From: a virus
Length of the DNA stretch: 24,592 bases
Strand: one strand, 5' to 3'
IMG/VR virus record: IMGVR_UViG_3300025917_000058
Location: 1 to 24,592 of that record
Below the pieces are notes generated by a model. The model searched no databases. It saw only the letters and a program-made list of their open reading frames with translations, and had not been told where the DNA came from. A program made the translations under genes and the position numbers. This document shows, piece after piece, positions 13,494 to 22,000 of the stretch (its first letter is position 1; each line of letters starts with the position of its first letter).

Positions 13494-13786
13494 GTTGTAT
13501 GACCTAAGATAATGGCAATGCCACCGGATAGCATTGATATGGACGCTATAAAAGTGCCGATATACCATCTCTTATCGCTCCTACGCTCATTAGCTTGCCT
13601 AAGAGCAGTAGCTGCGATATCATCACGAAGCTTATGGATATTGTTGCGACAAGAGGTTACGTCTTTAGCCACGTAACTAAGATCTGTCTTGAGTGCTCCA
13701 ATCTCATCCACAGTATTCATAGTTCGTCTAAGGTCTTCATAGAGGTCATCTAGCCTATCATCATTCCACCTGCTTAGAGGAGTCAT
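13490..13786 (-). CDS. XhlA-like coiled-coil protein with C-terminal membrane anchor (98 aa)
   Basis: The first ~60 residues are helical with heptad-like spacing (LDDLYEDLRRTMNTVDEIG, then IHKLRDDIAATAL). One hydrophobic helix at about 74-95 (YIGTFIASISMLSGGIAII) ends the protein, leaving a short outer tail. Proteins of this plan (XhlA-like, haemolysin/holin-associated) are common beside phage holins. It overlaps both neighbours by 4 nt. Family assignment is by architecture only. Confidence 0.6.
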   Translation of the reverse strand: MTPLSRWNDDRLDDLYEDLRRTMNTVDEIGALKTDLSYVAKDVTSCRNNIHKLRDDIAATALRQANERRSDKRWYIGTFIASISMLSGGIAIILGHTT

Positions 13787-14526
13787 GTGACTAGACCGGC
13801 ACGGTAGGTGATGCCGTCAAGATGTAGAGTCCCAAAGCCGTCTCCTGGAATCCCGCGGACTACATCTCCACCAGGGAAATATGTATAGAGCATCTCCGGC
13901 TGCGGACCAGGATCATTACAGACTATGTACCCTCCTTGTACAGTGTGGTCAAAGTTGTAGATGTTCGAGAAGAATAACTGAACCGAGCGACCACTATAGT
14001 CTAGTTCAGTGATACCTCCAAAAGTGGCCCCTGATGATGAGTTCTGCCAGTTAAAAGGTACGGTAAGGAGCTGGCTCTGTAGGGGACAAAAATCAGGGGG
14101 TATGTATTGGTCAGGTGTCCCGACAGCGCCTGCACTACTACCCGCCAGGGTTACCCTAGGGGAGTTCTTTCCCACGGTATTGCCGTAAGTAGTTCCGAAA
14201 ACGTTACTAGCATCACCATACCAATGTGATTTAGTTACTTCTTGGAAATTCTCGCCCGCCGCTACATCTGCAGGAGTCATGTTTGGCTCATACAAAAGCA
14301 TCCCATACATCGTACAGATATCACCATCACGTACAATGCATAGCGGAGGAGCTGGGTTGGGGTTAGGGCTACTGTGTAGGTAGCTATCTACTACATAGTA
14401 GTCTGGTGCAAATCCTTCACTAAGATAAGGTGCTAGGTCTAGGACATTTGGCTCAGAAAAGTTCCTGATCTGCATGCCCTTGACTCTACGTTTAAGGCTT
14501 AGGTAATCATCAACGAAGTCTGGCAT
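13783..14526 (-). CDS. Putative minor tail / host-contact protein (247 aa)
   Basis: Strand-rich and aromatic, with many Gly, Asn, Pro and Tyr (PNPNPAPP, TPDQYIPPDFCP, YSGRSVQLFF, YFPGGD) and no membrane segment. This is the composition of tail-tip or receptor-binding proteins. The N-terminus (VDDYLSLKRRVKGMQ) is helical and could attach to the hub. It follows the tail hub gene (TAATG overlap) and precedes the lysis group, the usual place for a minor tail or fibre protein. No catalytic motif was seen. Confidence 0.6.
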   Translation of the reverse strand: MPDFVDDYLSLKRRVKGMQIRNFSEPNVLDLAPYLSEGFAPDYYVVDSYLHSSPNPNPAPPLCIVRDGDICTMYGMLLYEPNMTPADVAAGENFQEVTKSHWYGDASNVFGTTYGNTVGKNSPRVTLAGSSAGAVGTPDQYIPPDFCPLQSQLLTVPFNWQNSSSGATFGGITELDYSGRSVQLFFSNIYNFDHTVQGGYIVCNDPGPQPEMLYTYFPGGDVVRGIPGDGFGTLHLDGITYRAGLVT

Positions 14527-15770
14527 TACTGATCTTCACCCGCCGCAATCCCGCGTGATCTACTCTTGTCCGGAATAACTGTGATCTCCTCTTGTACTTC
14601 ACTACTATCCTCTAGCTGCCGTAGACGAACCTCAGTGATCCTAGAAGCAAAACTAGCCTGCATAGCTCCCTTGCTAATTGAGGTTGCTACGGTATCGCTT
14701 AGATCAAAGTGGTTACGATACGAAAAATGGTACTTAGGGTCAAAGAGTTCTGATGGACGCTTTAGCGTGATTTCAGCATAGTCAGGAGGGTAAGAGTAGG
14801 CCGCTAGGATCTCATTGCCTCTAGCCGCTAGAACAGCTGCACCCTTAGTCGTGCGAGGAACCTTAAAGCCAGCCACATCCCAGTCGATCCACACTCCAAC
14901 ATATTGTGCTGAGACTGTGTCAGAGACGCTAACTCTGTAGCCTGCGTTATCTACTGCGTGCACATAATTGACGATCTTACCGCCCGGCTTCCATAGGGTC
15001 TTCTTTACGTTCTTAGCACCGAAGCCGTCCTGGAAGACCACAGGATCATCAGGACCAGTTGTAATAGTCCTATCTACCCCTAGAGTGTCCTTAATGTTTA
15101 GATCATAGTAGGCGGGGACTGTGGGATCGAACTTGCGGGGTACGATCTCGAACTCTGGGCCAAGCTGGTTGTTCTGGAGGTCTAGCATGGTCTGCCAAAC
15201 TTCTTGGCCTCGTTCTACGCCAATAGTGTAGGTTGTATCCACAGAGGTGATAGTGCCATCTTTGATTCCTAGTGGCGGGAACCATCCATCATCTTCTGCT
15301 GTGGTATTCCTAGCGGCCTGGATAGCGTCCTGGAATCCCGTAGGGCCTATAGGTATGACACCCTTGAAGCTGTGGAGCATGGGAATATCGCCCCTACGAA
15401 AGAAGTGCTGCTGCATCTTCTTAGAGTAGTCCACACAGTTTAGCGTGACTATCTCTGCTTCAGAATCCCACTCGGGGGTATCGATCGGTCCCCAGAACAC
15501 GGGATCCTCGTGGTGTCCGTAGAGGATGTAGACGAACATCTCATAAGCGCGGATACCCCAGTTATTCTGGAGGTTCTGCAGCATAGGATCCCAGATCGAG
15601 ATGTCGAACTGTGCCTTACGGCTTCCCCCGTCTGAGGTCGCGATAGTTACTAGGGTGTTCTTTACTTGTGGAAGCCACCCGAGGAACTCAGAAGGACCAA
15701 AGCCATAAGTAGGAGCAGGGTTATCTCCACCGTAAAAGGGTGTAGTGAGGCCAACACGAAAGAAACTCAT
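14526..15770 (-). CDS. Tail hub / minor tail protein, ReqiPepy6 Gp37-like (414 aa)
   Basis: It stands directly after Dit, the place of the tail hub or tail-associated protein in siphoviruses. The protein is beta-rich, with FWGPIDTPEWDSEAEIVTLN, VDYSKKMQQHFFRRGD and a domain around residues 170-290 like actinophage Gp37-like minor tail proteins, which form the baseplate ring below Dit. The last 25 residues are charged and probably flexible. It overlaps Dit by ATGA. The hub role rests on order and overall resemblance. Confidence 0.72.
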   Translation of the reverse strand: MSFFRVGLTTPFYGGDNPAPTYGFGPSEFLGWLPQVKNTLVTIATSDGGSRKAQFDISIWDPMLQNLQNNWGIRAYEMFVYILYGHHEDPVFWGPIDTPEWDSEAEIVTLNCVDYSKKMQQHFFRRGDIPMLHSFKGVIPIGPTGFQDAIQAARNTTAEDDGWFPPLGIKDGTITSVDTTYTIGVERGQEVWQTMLDLQNNQLGPEFEIVPRKFDPTVPAYYDLNIKDTLGVDRTITTGPDDPVVFQDGFGAKNVKKTLWKPGGKIVNYVHAVDNAGYRVSVSDTVSAQYVGVWIDWDVAGFKVPRTTKGAAVLAARGNEILAAYSYPPDYAEITLKRPSELFDPKYHFSYRNHFDLSDTVATSISKGAMQASFASRITEVRLRQLEDSSEVQEEITVIPDKSRSRGIAAGEDQ

Positions 15771-16696
15771 GGTAGACGGTTCCTAAAGGCAATAGACCAA
15801 TCCGATAGCCCGTTGACCTCGATACTGTTATTGCCCGGGATCAGTCCCGGTACACCCTCTAGGGTCCATGTGGATTGGAACTGCTGTACGTATCTCCACA
15901 TATCAAAGGGCGCACTAGAGGTTGGGGTTGCTAGTAGCTCACCTGTCTCTAGGTTAAAGAGGTAGTCACCATCTGGCATGCCCAAGAATCCAGCCTCCGA
16001 AGCATCGAACTCTAGCTTCGGTGGATCCGGGTAGCCTAGATACCACGGAATAGTTACGCTGTGGTTGGTGATAATGATCGACGCCGGAAATGGGCCACCT
16101 GCAGGAATCGAGCCAGTGATAATAGGCTCAGTCTCTGCTCTACCTGTTACTGGGATGACCTGTGTAGTTCCCTCGGCGAATGGACCAAAGCCTTGGTAAG
16201 CCGGATCGTAGTAGCGTCCATCGAAGTTGCGAAGGGCCACAGAGAAGCCGATCTGGTACTCCGAGATTGCATCATCTTCGCTGGTTGGGTCTACCTCATC
16301 CATGTCGAAGGCGGTTACCCGTGCGTCATACCCCCACTCTTGTGTCCCTAGAGACGGATGAGGTTGATGGATCATTGGGTATGCGTTAGATAGATCCACA
16401 ACGAAAGCAGACCGAATAACATCGATCTCTGCTCTAAGTGATGGAAGATCTGCAGCATAAAGTGTGAACTCATAAGAGAGCGTCTTGCCTCTGCTAAATG
16501 AAGGAAAGAGCACCTCTCCTGGGTTAGAGGACTTCTTGTCGGTGATGTTATCCGAATCCCGGGCTGAGTAGAGGCCACGAACAGCTCTACAGATGGTCTT
16601 AGGTAGACTCGCCTCTTTGTCGTTGAGGGTAAGGCCTCTCCACAGGAAACGTGCTTCAGTTCCGAGGATGCCCTGGGTTTGATCAATGATAGGCAT
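15767..16696 (-). CDS. Distal tail protein, Dit-like (309 aa)
   Basis: It follows the tape measure (sharing one base, TAATG) and precedes the hub gene. The N-terminal half (GRTLSYEFTLYA-like GKTLSYEFTLYAADLPSLRAE) fits the Dit N-terminal belt domain. The C-terminal half from about residue 190 (GSIPAGGPFPASIIITNH, then LEFDASEAGF, LFNLETGELLA) resembles the galectin-like domain of Dit, ending in NNSIEVNGLSDWSIAFRNR. Dit forms the ring that joins tail tube to tail tip. Confidence 0.78.
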   Translation of the reverse strand: MPIIDQTQGILGTEARFLWRGLTLNDKEASLPKTICRAVRGLYSARDSDNITDKKSSNPGEVLFPSFSRGKTLSYEFTLYAADLPSLRAEIDVIRSAFVVDLSNAYPMIHQPHPSLGTQEWGYDARVTAFDMDEVDPTSEDDAISEYQIGFSVALRNFDGRYYDPAYQGFGPFAEGTTQVIPVTGRAETEPIITGSIPAGGPFPASIIITNHSVTIPWYLGYPDPPKLEFDASEAGFLGMPDGDYLFNLETGELLATPTSSAPFDMWRYVQQFQSTWTLEGVPGLIPGNNSIEVNGLSDWSIAFRNRLP

Positions 16697-19419
16697 TAGA
16701 ACTGACTAGCCCTTCTGCGCATTTCTTCGTAGAATTGAGTGGCCGTATGCCGAGGATCTGCGTTGCCTCCGCCGGCCGGGGTCGGGAGGATTAGGGTCTG
16801 GCTTCCGATGCTTGTCCCGATCCGTGTACCTCCGCCTCCGCCTCCAGCCGGTACCATACGAGGACTGATGAAGGGATTGACCATAGAGTTTGTGATTGTC
16901 TTAGCCAGCTTATTGGCGTGACTATCTAGACCGATGGTTAGGCCTTCCATGACGTTATGACCAACCTCTATCATCACCTTCGATGGTGACTTAATACCAA
17001 GAGGACCGGTAATACCGTGTAGGAGTGTGGTTGGAACACCCTTGATGATGTTAAGGATACCGCCCTTTGCTTCCTTAACACCCTGCTTGAAGCCGTCCTT
17101 GATTCTGTGGATGATGTCTCTGCCTAGGTTAAATGCCCAATCAAGGAGGTGACTAAAGAACCCGATGATCTTACCGGGGACATCCTTGATGTGAGACGGA
17201 ATAGCCTGGATGAATCGTTCTAGACCGTGGAAAGCCGTTAGTACGTGACTAATTATTCCAAGGAAGACGGTTAGAACATCAAATAGAAGCCTAAGGGCAG
17301 GTGCACCATCTTGGCCAATCTGTAGCAGAACGACAATAGTTCTAGCAAGGAAGCGAACTAGTGACTCAACCACAGGTAGTGTGTCGTCAAAGAATTGCTG
17401 TACTTGTTGACGGCCTTTCTTGCTCTTAAGGAAGTCTGCGAGATGATTAGCTGCCCTACCGATCCAAGTGGCCAAAGCTTGACCAGCCGGAGCGGCCGCC
17501 ATAAGGAAGGCTAGGAATAGATTACCAAAGGCACTAAAGACACCAGCCCAGGTCTGGAAGTTGCTGACAAGGAAGGAGATGATCCCATTGAGCTTGTCTG
17601 CATTGCCTGTCGACTTAAAGATCCTGTCGATAAAGTCAAATACGGGCTGTAGTACCGCTAGAAGTGCAGGTAGAGCTGCCGTACCGATCCTAGTGAAGAT
17701 GATAAAGAGCTTACCCATCGACTTAGCAATAGGTCCGGCTAGGATCCCGGCTACTTGTGTAAAGGAGGAGAAGGCTGCTAGAGATTCCTTGCTAGTGAGG
17801 AACTTAAAGAACTCCTTGATCCCGCCTCCCACAGCCTTACCGAAAGCCGTGAAGTCGCCAGACAAACCCTTCATAGCAGCCGGTAGACCACTAAGGCTAC
17901 TAGCGATACCGCCGATGACGGCATTGATAGCTGGGCCGAACGCTGTCTTAAAGGCCGCCTGCACCTGCTGGATGATCCGTAGGAGGCCTTGCTGTTCCTT
18001 ACTTAACCTATGAGTTAGAAACTGAGCCTTAGCCATCCCGGTATCTACACCGGTTCTATTATTGGCACGGGTCAGAGCCTCACGAGCATCCCTTACCGCG
18101 TGTAGTGCACCGACATATGACTTAGAGGCAACTAGACCTTGACGAAGGAACTTGTTGTTATCCTGCTGTGCACGGTTAAGATTGACTGTAGCGTCATGAA
18201 CCCCGTCTGTGGCCCCCTTCTGGTCTAGGCGGGCTCGACGAACTCTAAGAATCAGTGCTTCTAGCTTAAGTTGGTCACCTTGATCTACGGTAGTTCCGCC
18301 GGATCCACGAAGGTTAGCGATAGCGTTTCGCAAGCCCTTAGGATCAACCTTGACGTCTGTGAACTTCTTATAGAAGTCAGCAACATCCTTCGAGCTTAGG
18401 CCAAGCTCTAGACGGAATTGCTGTAGATCGTACTTGGCTTGCCTAAAGCCTAGGGCAGCCTCTTGCTTACCCAGCCTCGCCTCTTGCAGAGCTAGGATTG
18501 AGTCCTTGACCTTCTCCGCAGCGTCTTGCTCTTCTCGAAGCGCCTGTAGTCTGGCGTCTGAGAGATTAGCTAGAGCATCACCTAGTGATTGCTCTGCTTG
18601 CTTCCTCTGGTATGCGGCAGCTGCTGCTGTGGCATGTCCTTGTGCATCTTTGATAGCTGCTTGTTGGGAAGCTTGCTGCTTAGCCTGAAGTGCTGTCATC
18701 ACTTGAGTAAGTGACCTAAAGACCCCAAAGGCCAGGATACCTGCAGGAAGCAACAGACCCGCGATAGCCGTACCGATAGCTAGAAGGCCACCCACAGCAG
18801 CTGCAGCTGAGGCGGCTAGAGCAGCCAGGGCGGCTACTAGAATGCCGATAACTACCGCTAGGCCCGCTAGAGCTGATACCGAAGCAAGGCTTGCATCCGT
18901 GGTTCCTGAGAACACCTGAATGATCTCGGTCCCGAATCTACCTAGCTGGTTTCCGCTGGATGATGCCTTAGACCCACTAGTAGAAAGACTCGCACCTAGT
19001 TTTTCTAGGCTACTAGCAAATCTGCCAGTGATTCCCGTACTTCTGTCAGCCTCATCACCGACTCCACGGATCTTAGCTGCAAGGCCTGTTAGACCATTAC
19101 CTAGGTTCCCGAATAGACCGCCTCTACTAGCCTTATCCTGTGCTCCACCAATATTCTTAGTGAACTCTAGTAGAGCATTAGAGGGTAGATCAGTCTTGGC
19201 CGATACCCTGATCGTCTTATCATCGGGTAGAGCAGCAATAGTAGCGCGTAGAACCTCTAGGTCTGCGATCGACTTCGCGACGCCCTTGACACTAACATCT
19301 GTTTCTGCATTAGTTGAGTCTAGTGCCTTAAGATGACCGATTACATCATCGATCTCACTCTTTACGTTCCCTGCTTCGCCCCGGAACCGAAGGAGAAGAT
19401 TCTGAACATCATCCGCCAT
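16696..19419 (-). CDS. Tail tape measure protein (907 aa)
   Basis: This is the longest gene of the window. The N-terminal half is helical and coiled (SEIDDVIGHLKALDS; AEQSLGDALANLSDARLQAL; LREEQDAAEKVKDSILAL). Residues about 180-240 are a strongly hydrophobic Ala/Leu/Gly stretch with several membrane-like helices, and more hydrophobic stretches lie at about 560-660. The C-terminus has the GIKSPSKVMIEVGHNVMEG motif common to tape measures. The protein sets tail length; at the usual ~1.5 angstrom per residue it predicts a tail near 135 nm. Its start lies just inside the end of the G-T frameshift ORF, as expected. Confidence 0.93.
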   Translation of the reverse strand: MADDVQNLLLRFRGEAGNVKSEIDDVIGHLKALDSTNAETDVSVKGVAKSIADLEVLRATIAALPDDKTIRVSAKTDLPSNALLEFTKNIGGAQDKASRGGLFGNLGNGLTGLAAKIRGVGDEADRSTGITGRFASSLEKLGASLSTSGSKASSSGNQLGRFGTEIIQVFSGTTDASLASVSALAGLAVVIGILVAALAALAASAAAAVGGLLAIGTAIAGLLLPAGILAFGVFRSLTQVMTALQAKQQASQQAAIKDAQGHATAAAAAYQRKQAEQSLGDALANLSDARLQALREEQDAAEKVKDSILALQEARLGKQEAALGFRQAKYDLQQFRLELGLSSKDVADFYKKFTDVKVDPKGLRNAIANLRGSGGTTVDQGDQLKLEALILRVRRARLDQKGATDGVHDATVNLNRAQQDNNKFLRQGLVASKSYVGALHAVRDAREALTRANNRTGVDTGMAKAQFLTHRLSKEQQGLLRIIQQVQAAFKTAFGPAINAVIGGIASSLSGLPAAMKGLSGDFTAFGKAVGGGIKEFFKFLTSKESLAAFSSFTQVAGILAGPIAKSMGKLFIIFTRIGTAALPALLAVLQPVFDFIDRIFKSTGNADKLNGIISFLVSNFQTWAGVFSAFGNLFLAFLMAAAPAGQALATWIGRAANHLADFLKSKKGRQQVQQFFDDTLPVVESLVRFLARTIVVLLQIGQDGAPALRLLFDVLTVFLGIISHVLTAFHGLERFIQAIPSHIKDVPGKIIGFFSHLLDWAFNLGRDIIHRIKDGFKQGVKEAKGGILNIIKGVPTTLLHGITGPLGIKSPSKVMIEVGHNVMEGLTIGLDSHANKLAKTITNSMVNPFISPRMVPAGGGGGGTRIGTSIGSQTLILPTPAGGGNADPRHTATQFYEEMRRRASQF

Positions 19420-20130
19420 CAGTCTTCACCCCCGGAACACGGAGCATTGCAGGAAGCTGCTTCTGATCGATTTCCACAGTGGGCCTAAGCTTCAAGAGTT
19501 CCTTCGGGGCATTGAAGGCTTGGCTAGTCACTACACCTTCCATGAATAGCCTCTCAGCCTCTACCTCGTTGGACATGTCAATTAGCTCCAGTAGCCTAGG
19601 TACTGTGATACCTAGTTCTCGATCACAGTTTGGGGACTCGTCCCAGAAGGAATCGAGGTTGACACCCCATTCTCTCCAGGCGAGTCTTGCGAGTCTTGCG
19701 TCGACGTATTTGATTCGGCTAGTCTCGATCCCGCTTGGATCAAGTCCATTAGTTTTCCCAATCGACCTGCTCCGTTGACCTGAACCACAGTTTCTAGAGC
19801 ACCGATGATTTGGTCTGTGGTGGGACTAGGGTCGTTCTCCTCATCATACTCGTCTGCATCGGCGGCTTCCTGTGAAGTAAAGCCATCGAACTCGTACTGC
19901 GGCATACCTGGATTCGTTCCATTGGCAGCCTGTGTAGCTTGGTTTGGCTTTGCATTCGGATCCATTGCTGGAATGAGAATGCAGAGCAGTCGGTAAGTCT
20001 CCCGCGAATACTGCGCTGACATGATCTTCGAAAAGTCATCAGCACTTAGTCGGTGACGTAGACGAGCGTGCTTCTGTGGAACTACTGGAAATACACGCTC
20101 GCCCAACGTAACCGTTGTACTTTGTGGCAT
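19409..20130 (-). CDS. Tail assembly chaperone G-T (240 aa, by -1 frameshift)
   Basis: The first 126 codons are those of G. At GGGAAAA (19759 to 19753 on the minus strand), read in the G frame as G GGA AAA, a -1 slip leads into an ORF of 114 codons that ends with TGA at 19411-19409, just inside the tape measure start. I checked this frame codon by codon and it is open. The T part begins TNGLDPSGIETSR, includes WREWGVNLDSFWDESPN, and ends VPGVKTDGG. The G/G-T pair coats the tape measure during tail assembly, and a -1 slip between major tail protein and tape measure is the classic arrangement. Confidence 0.85.
19612..20130 (-). CDS. Tail assembly chaperone G (172 aa)
   Basis: This is the unshifted product. 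The N-terminal ~55 residues (TVTLGERVFPVVPQKHARLRHRL) look folded, with a helix DFSKIMSAQYSRETYRLLCIL. Residues 60-110 are acidic and rich in Gln, Asn and Asp. The helix TDQIIGALETVVQVNGAGRL follows; the slippery codons encode G-K in RLGKLMDLI. The last 35 residues are Ser/Thr-rich and flexible. AAGGAG lies before the ATG. It would be the major product, with G-T a minor fraction. Confidence 0.85.
   Translation of the reverse strand: MPQSTTVTLGERVFPVVPQKHARLRHRLSADDFSKIMSAQYSRETYRLLCILIPAMDPNAKPNQATQAANGTNPGMPQYEFDGFTSQEAADADEYDEENDPSPTTDQIIGALETVVQVNGAGRLGKLMDLIQAGSRLAESNTSTQDSQDSPGENGVSTSIPSGTSPQTVIEN
19753..19759 (-). promoter_or_regulatory. -1 ribosomal frameshift slippery site GGGAAAA
   Basis: On the minus strand the sequence is TTG GGA AAA in the G frame, so tRNAs on GGA and AAA can re-pair on GGG and AAA after a -1 slip, giving a classic X XXY YYZ site. 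The downstream frame stays open for 114 codons to the tape measure start. I did not identify a clear downstream pseudoknot by eye. Confidence 0.88.
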
Positions 20131-20151
20131 TATTTGCTCTCCTTATTTGGA

Positions 20152-20847
20152 CTACGGAAGCGTACCGGCAGTCTCGATGAACCAGTACCCGTGCTCGGCA
20201 CCCGCTGCAGCCGTAGGCTCACTCTTAGCGGTTAGTTCGATAGACACCGATGTAGGGTTGCCCTTGTCCGGGCTAACCGTCTTATCACTAATAGCAAGCT
20301 GCGCCCTGGGGATGATTAGAGCCACAGCAGGGGGACGGGTAACGCCGCCGCCTTCGTCTACGACCTCGGATCCAACCGGACGGAAGGTTACCATGCAGAC
20401 TCGGACGATCCGAAGATCCGTGTAGAGTCCAATTGGAATCTTCACACCAGCTGATTCACCACTATCTGCAGCTCCTTCTGCAACTGCAGTCTCTTGGCTA
20501 GTGTTCTCCATGAGCTGCAGGTTTTCTTTGATGAACTCCGCCATGTTCAGGGTGAAGTTACGAGTCACCTCAGATACCGCGGTAAATAGCTCACCTGTGG
20601 GCTGCTGGTAGGTCAAGCCTGCCGTAGTACCACCGTGAACATATGAGGGAGCGTCACTGGCAAGACCGATATCTCGCCAGCCTGTCTTAGCCGGATACTC
20701 TCCGGAAACATCTGCCTTGGGCGTGATAACATCCCACAGGTCCCCAGGCACTGCAGTTGCTACTAGATCCTCCGCGACAAGGACTCGTGCAGGACCAGTA
20801 AGAGCGCCTGCTTCGTCGTACGGAGTACGACCACCATGTACTGCCAT
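20152..20847 (-). CDS. Major tail (tube) protein (231 aa)
   Basis: It lies between the tail terminator region and the assembly chaperones, the fixed place of the tail tube gene. Beta-rich, with WRDIGLASDAPSYVHGG and FTAVSEVTRNFTLNMAEFI typical of siphovirus tube proteins (an IG-like 'difference' surface followed by a long loop and helix), and a conserved-looking VTFRPVG strand. The ATG is preceded by GGAGGT. It should be among the most abundant virion proteins. Confidence 0.82.
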   Translation of the reverse strand: MAVHGGRTPYDEAGALTGPARVLVAEDLVATAVPGDLWDVITPKADVSGEYPAKTGWRDIGLASDAPSYVHGGTTAGLTYQQPTGELFTAVSEVTRNFTLNMAEFIKENLQLMENTSQETAVAEGAADSGESAGVKIPIGLYTDLRIVRVCMVTFRPVGSEVVDEGGGVTRPPAVALIIPRAQLAISDKTVSPDKGNPTSVSIELTAKSEPTAAAGAEHGYWFIETAGTLP

Positions 20848-21078
20848 TTAGCTACCACCTCCGAACGACTGTTGACCTACATTTTGTGTACCACTATCAG
20901 GCTCGGGCTCTGAGTCAGTGCCGGAGACATCTAGAGTAAGCTTGGAAGCCTTCAGACGTGAGATCTGATCGTCTGTAAGTTCCACAGCCTCTCCGCCCTT
21001 TGCGAGAATCACATCATCCACTTGGGCGTGAGTGGGATTCTTCTTAGTGTCCTTCAGTACGACGGGCGGCATGGTCAT
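20848..21078 (-). CDS. Small hypothetical protein between tail terminator and tube genes (76 aa)
   Basis: Residues 1-52 are polar with a helix ELTDDQISRLKASKL that recalls the short 'VxxLT(D/E)xQvxxLxxaG' module seen in small phage head-tail proteins. The rest is acidic and Ser/Gly-rich and probably flexible. It overlaps the tail terminator gene by 4 nt and its stop abuts the tube gene. No function is assigned. Confidence 0.6.
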   Translation of the reverse strand: MTMPPVVLKDTKKNPTHAQVDDVILAKGGEAVELTDDQISRLKASKLTLDVSGTDSEPEPDSGTQNVGQQSFGGGS

Positions 21079-21530
21079 ACCTCCAATGGTTGCGGTTCGC
21101 CGACCGTGATTAGAAACGTGGCTTGACGAGCCACTGTACCATCCGCATGCTCGACCTCGGGCGGATCATAGCTCGTGTCAGTTAGCGGACTTGCGATATA
21201 AACCCTACCGCTTAAGGTTGGGTCTTTCTTCACGGATACCTCTAGAGCATCTATTGCATCATAGAGTGCTTGCGAGGCGTTCCACGTATTCCCGGTAGGA
21301 TCTACCATTAGCATAAGCTGCATCTCCCACACCTTCAGGACTTGCTGTTGGTAGTTTCCGATGCCGGGAAGTTTTGGCTCTGGATCCATGGTCACTCTTT
21401 GTGCGAGTACCTCAGAGATTACCAGAGGAAGTGCTTTTTGGATGGAACGTGGCTCGTCTGGGTAAGAGCTAAAGCCAGTTACGTCAGCTACCCAGGCCTC
21501 TAGTTGGAGTGCGATGTCTCTAGTGTTCAT
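21075..21530 (-). CDS. Tail terminator protein (151 aa)
   Basis: The order is HK97 gp10-like protein, then this, then the tube gene. Its length and alpha/beta pattern (TRDIALQLEAWVADVTGF, LYDAIDALEVSVKKDP, and a closing strand QATFLITVGEP) suit the lambda gpU-type terminator, which caps the finished tube and joins it to the head. Assignment is by order and secondary-structure pattern, since this family is poorly conserved. Confidence 0.68.
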   Translation of the reverse strand: MNTRDIALQLEAWVADVTGFSSYPDEPRSIQKALPLVISEVLAQRVTMDPEPKLPGIGNYQQQVLKVWEMQLMLMVDPTGNTWNASQALYDAIDALEVSVKKDPTLSGRVYIASPLTDTSYDPPEVEHADGTVARQATFLITVGEPQPLEV

Positions 21531-22000
21531 GACATCCTCCTAGCGACCTGCCTACCTAGAAGAACAGACTCACGACGTAGTGCACTGCGTAGCTGTACTC
21601 GTGTTTGTCCTGCCCAGTCCGTAGCCGGATGAAATTCACGAACTCTAGCTCGATAGATAAAGGATCCACCTGCAAGGTTTAGCCGTAGCATGCGTCGCGG
21701 ATCCTTAGGCTCGATGAAAGCTGTTCTGTGACCGAACCGAGTAACTCCACCATAGTTGTACCCATTGTTCGTGGCATTCATGGAAATTACGAAGCCGTCG
21801 ATTCCGATCCGTGATCTAATGCCTCTTGCTAGTCTTCCGGTTTTCTTAGGGGCTGCTTGACGGAAAGCTTCTTGCGCCTCATGACTTAGACGCCTTTTTA
21901 GTCCGGTAGTAAGCTCATCCACAGACAGTGAACCGGCCCGATATTTGACCGTAAGTCGGTCTAGGCCTTCCCACTTAGTGCGGAATTTGAAAGAGCTCAT
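21527..22000 (-). CDS. HK97 gp10-like neck / tail completion protein (157 aa)
   Basis: The stretch HEAQEAFRQAAPKKTGRLARGI is typical of HK97 gp10-like proteins, which have an AP(x)2TGxLxxSI-type motif and connect head and tail. The rest is basic with many Arg. Next come a strand and loop containing NNGYNYGGVTRFGH, where the family usually shows YAxxxExGT-like residues. It overlaps both neighbours by 4 nt. Confidence 0.75.
   Translation of the reverse strand: MSSFKFRTKWEGLDRLTVKYRAGSLSVDELTTGLKRRLSHEAQEAFRQAAPKKTGRLARGIRSRIGIDGFVISMNATNNGYNYGGVTRFGHRTAFIEPKDPRRMLRLNLAGGSFIYRARVREFHPATDWAGQTRVQLRSALRRESVLLGRQVARRMS

Noticed and set aside
13493-13568. Extended N-terminus of the 100-aa membrane protein
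   Set aside because: The extra 25 residues lie inside the preceding gene; the ATG at 13493 gives the ATGA overlap seen throughout the operon.
17561-18013. Plus-strand ORFs opposite the tape measure gene (also 18434-18688 and 18920-19336)
   Set aside because: Shadows of a long Ala/Leu-rich gene on the minus strand, with no ribosome sites and no recognisable product.
19419-19484. Other two minus frames as candidates for the T part of G-T
   Set aside because: Both meet stops within about 25 codons (TAG at 19487-19485, TGA at 19494-19492); only the -1 frame is open from the slippery site.
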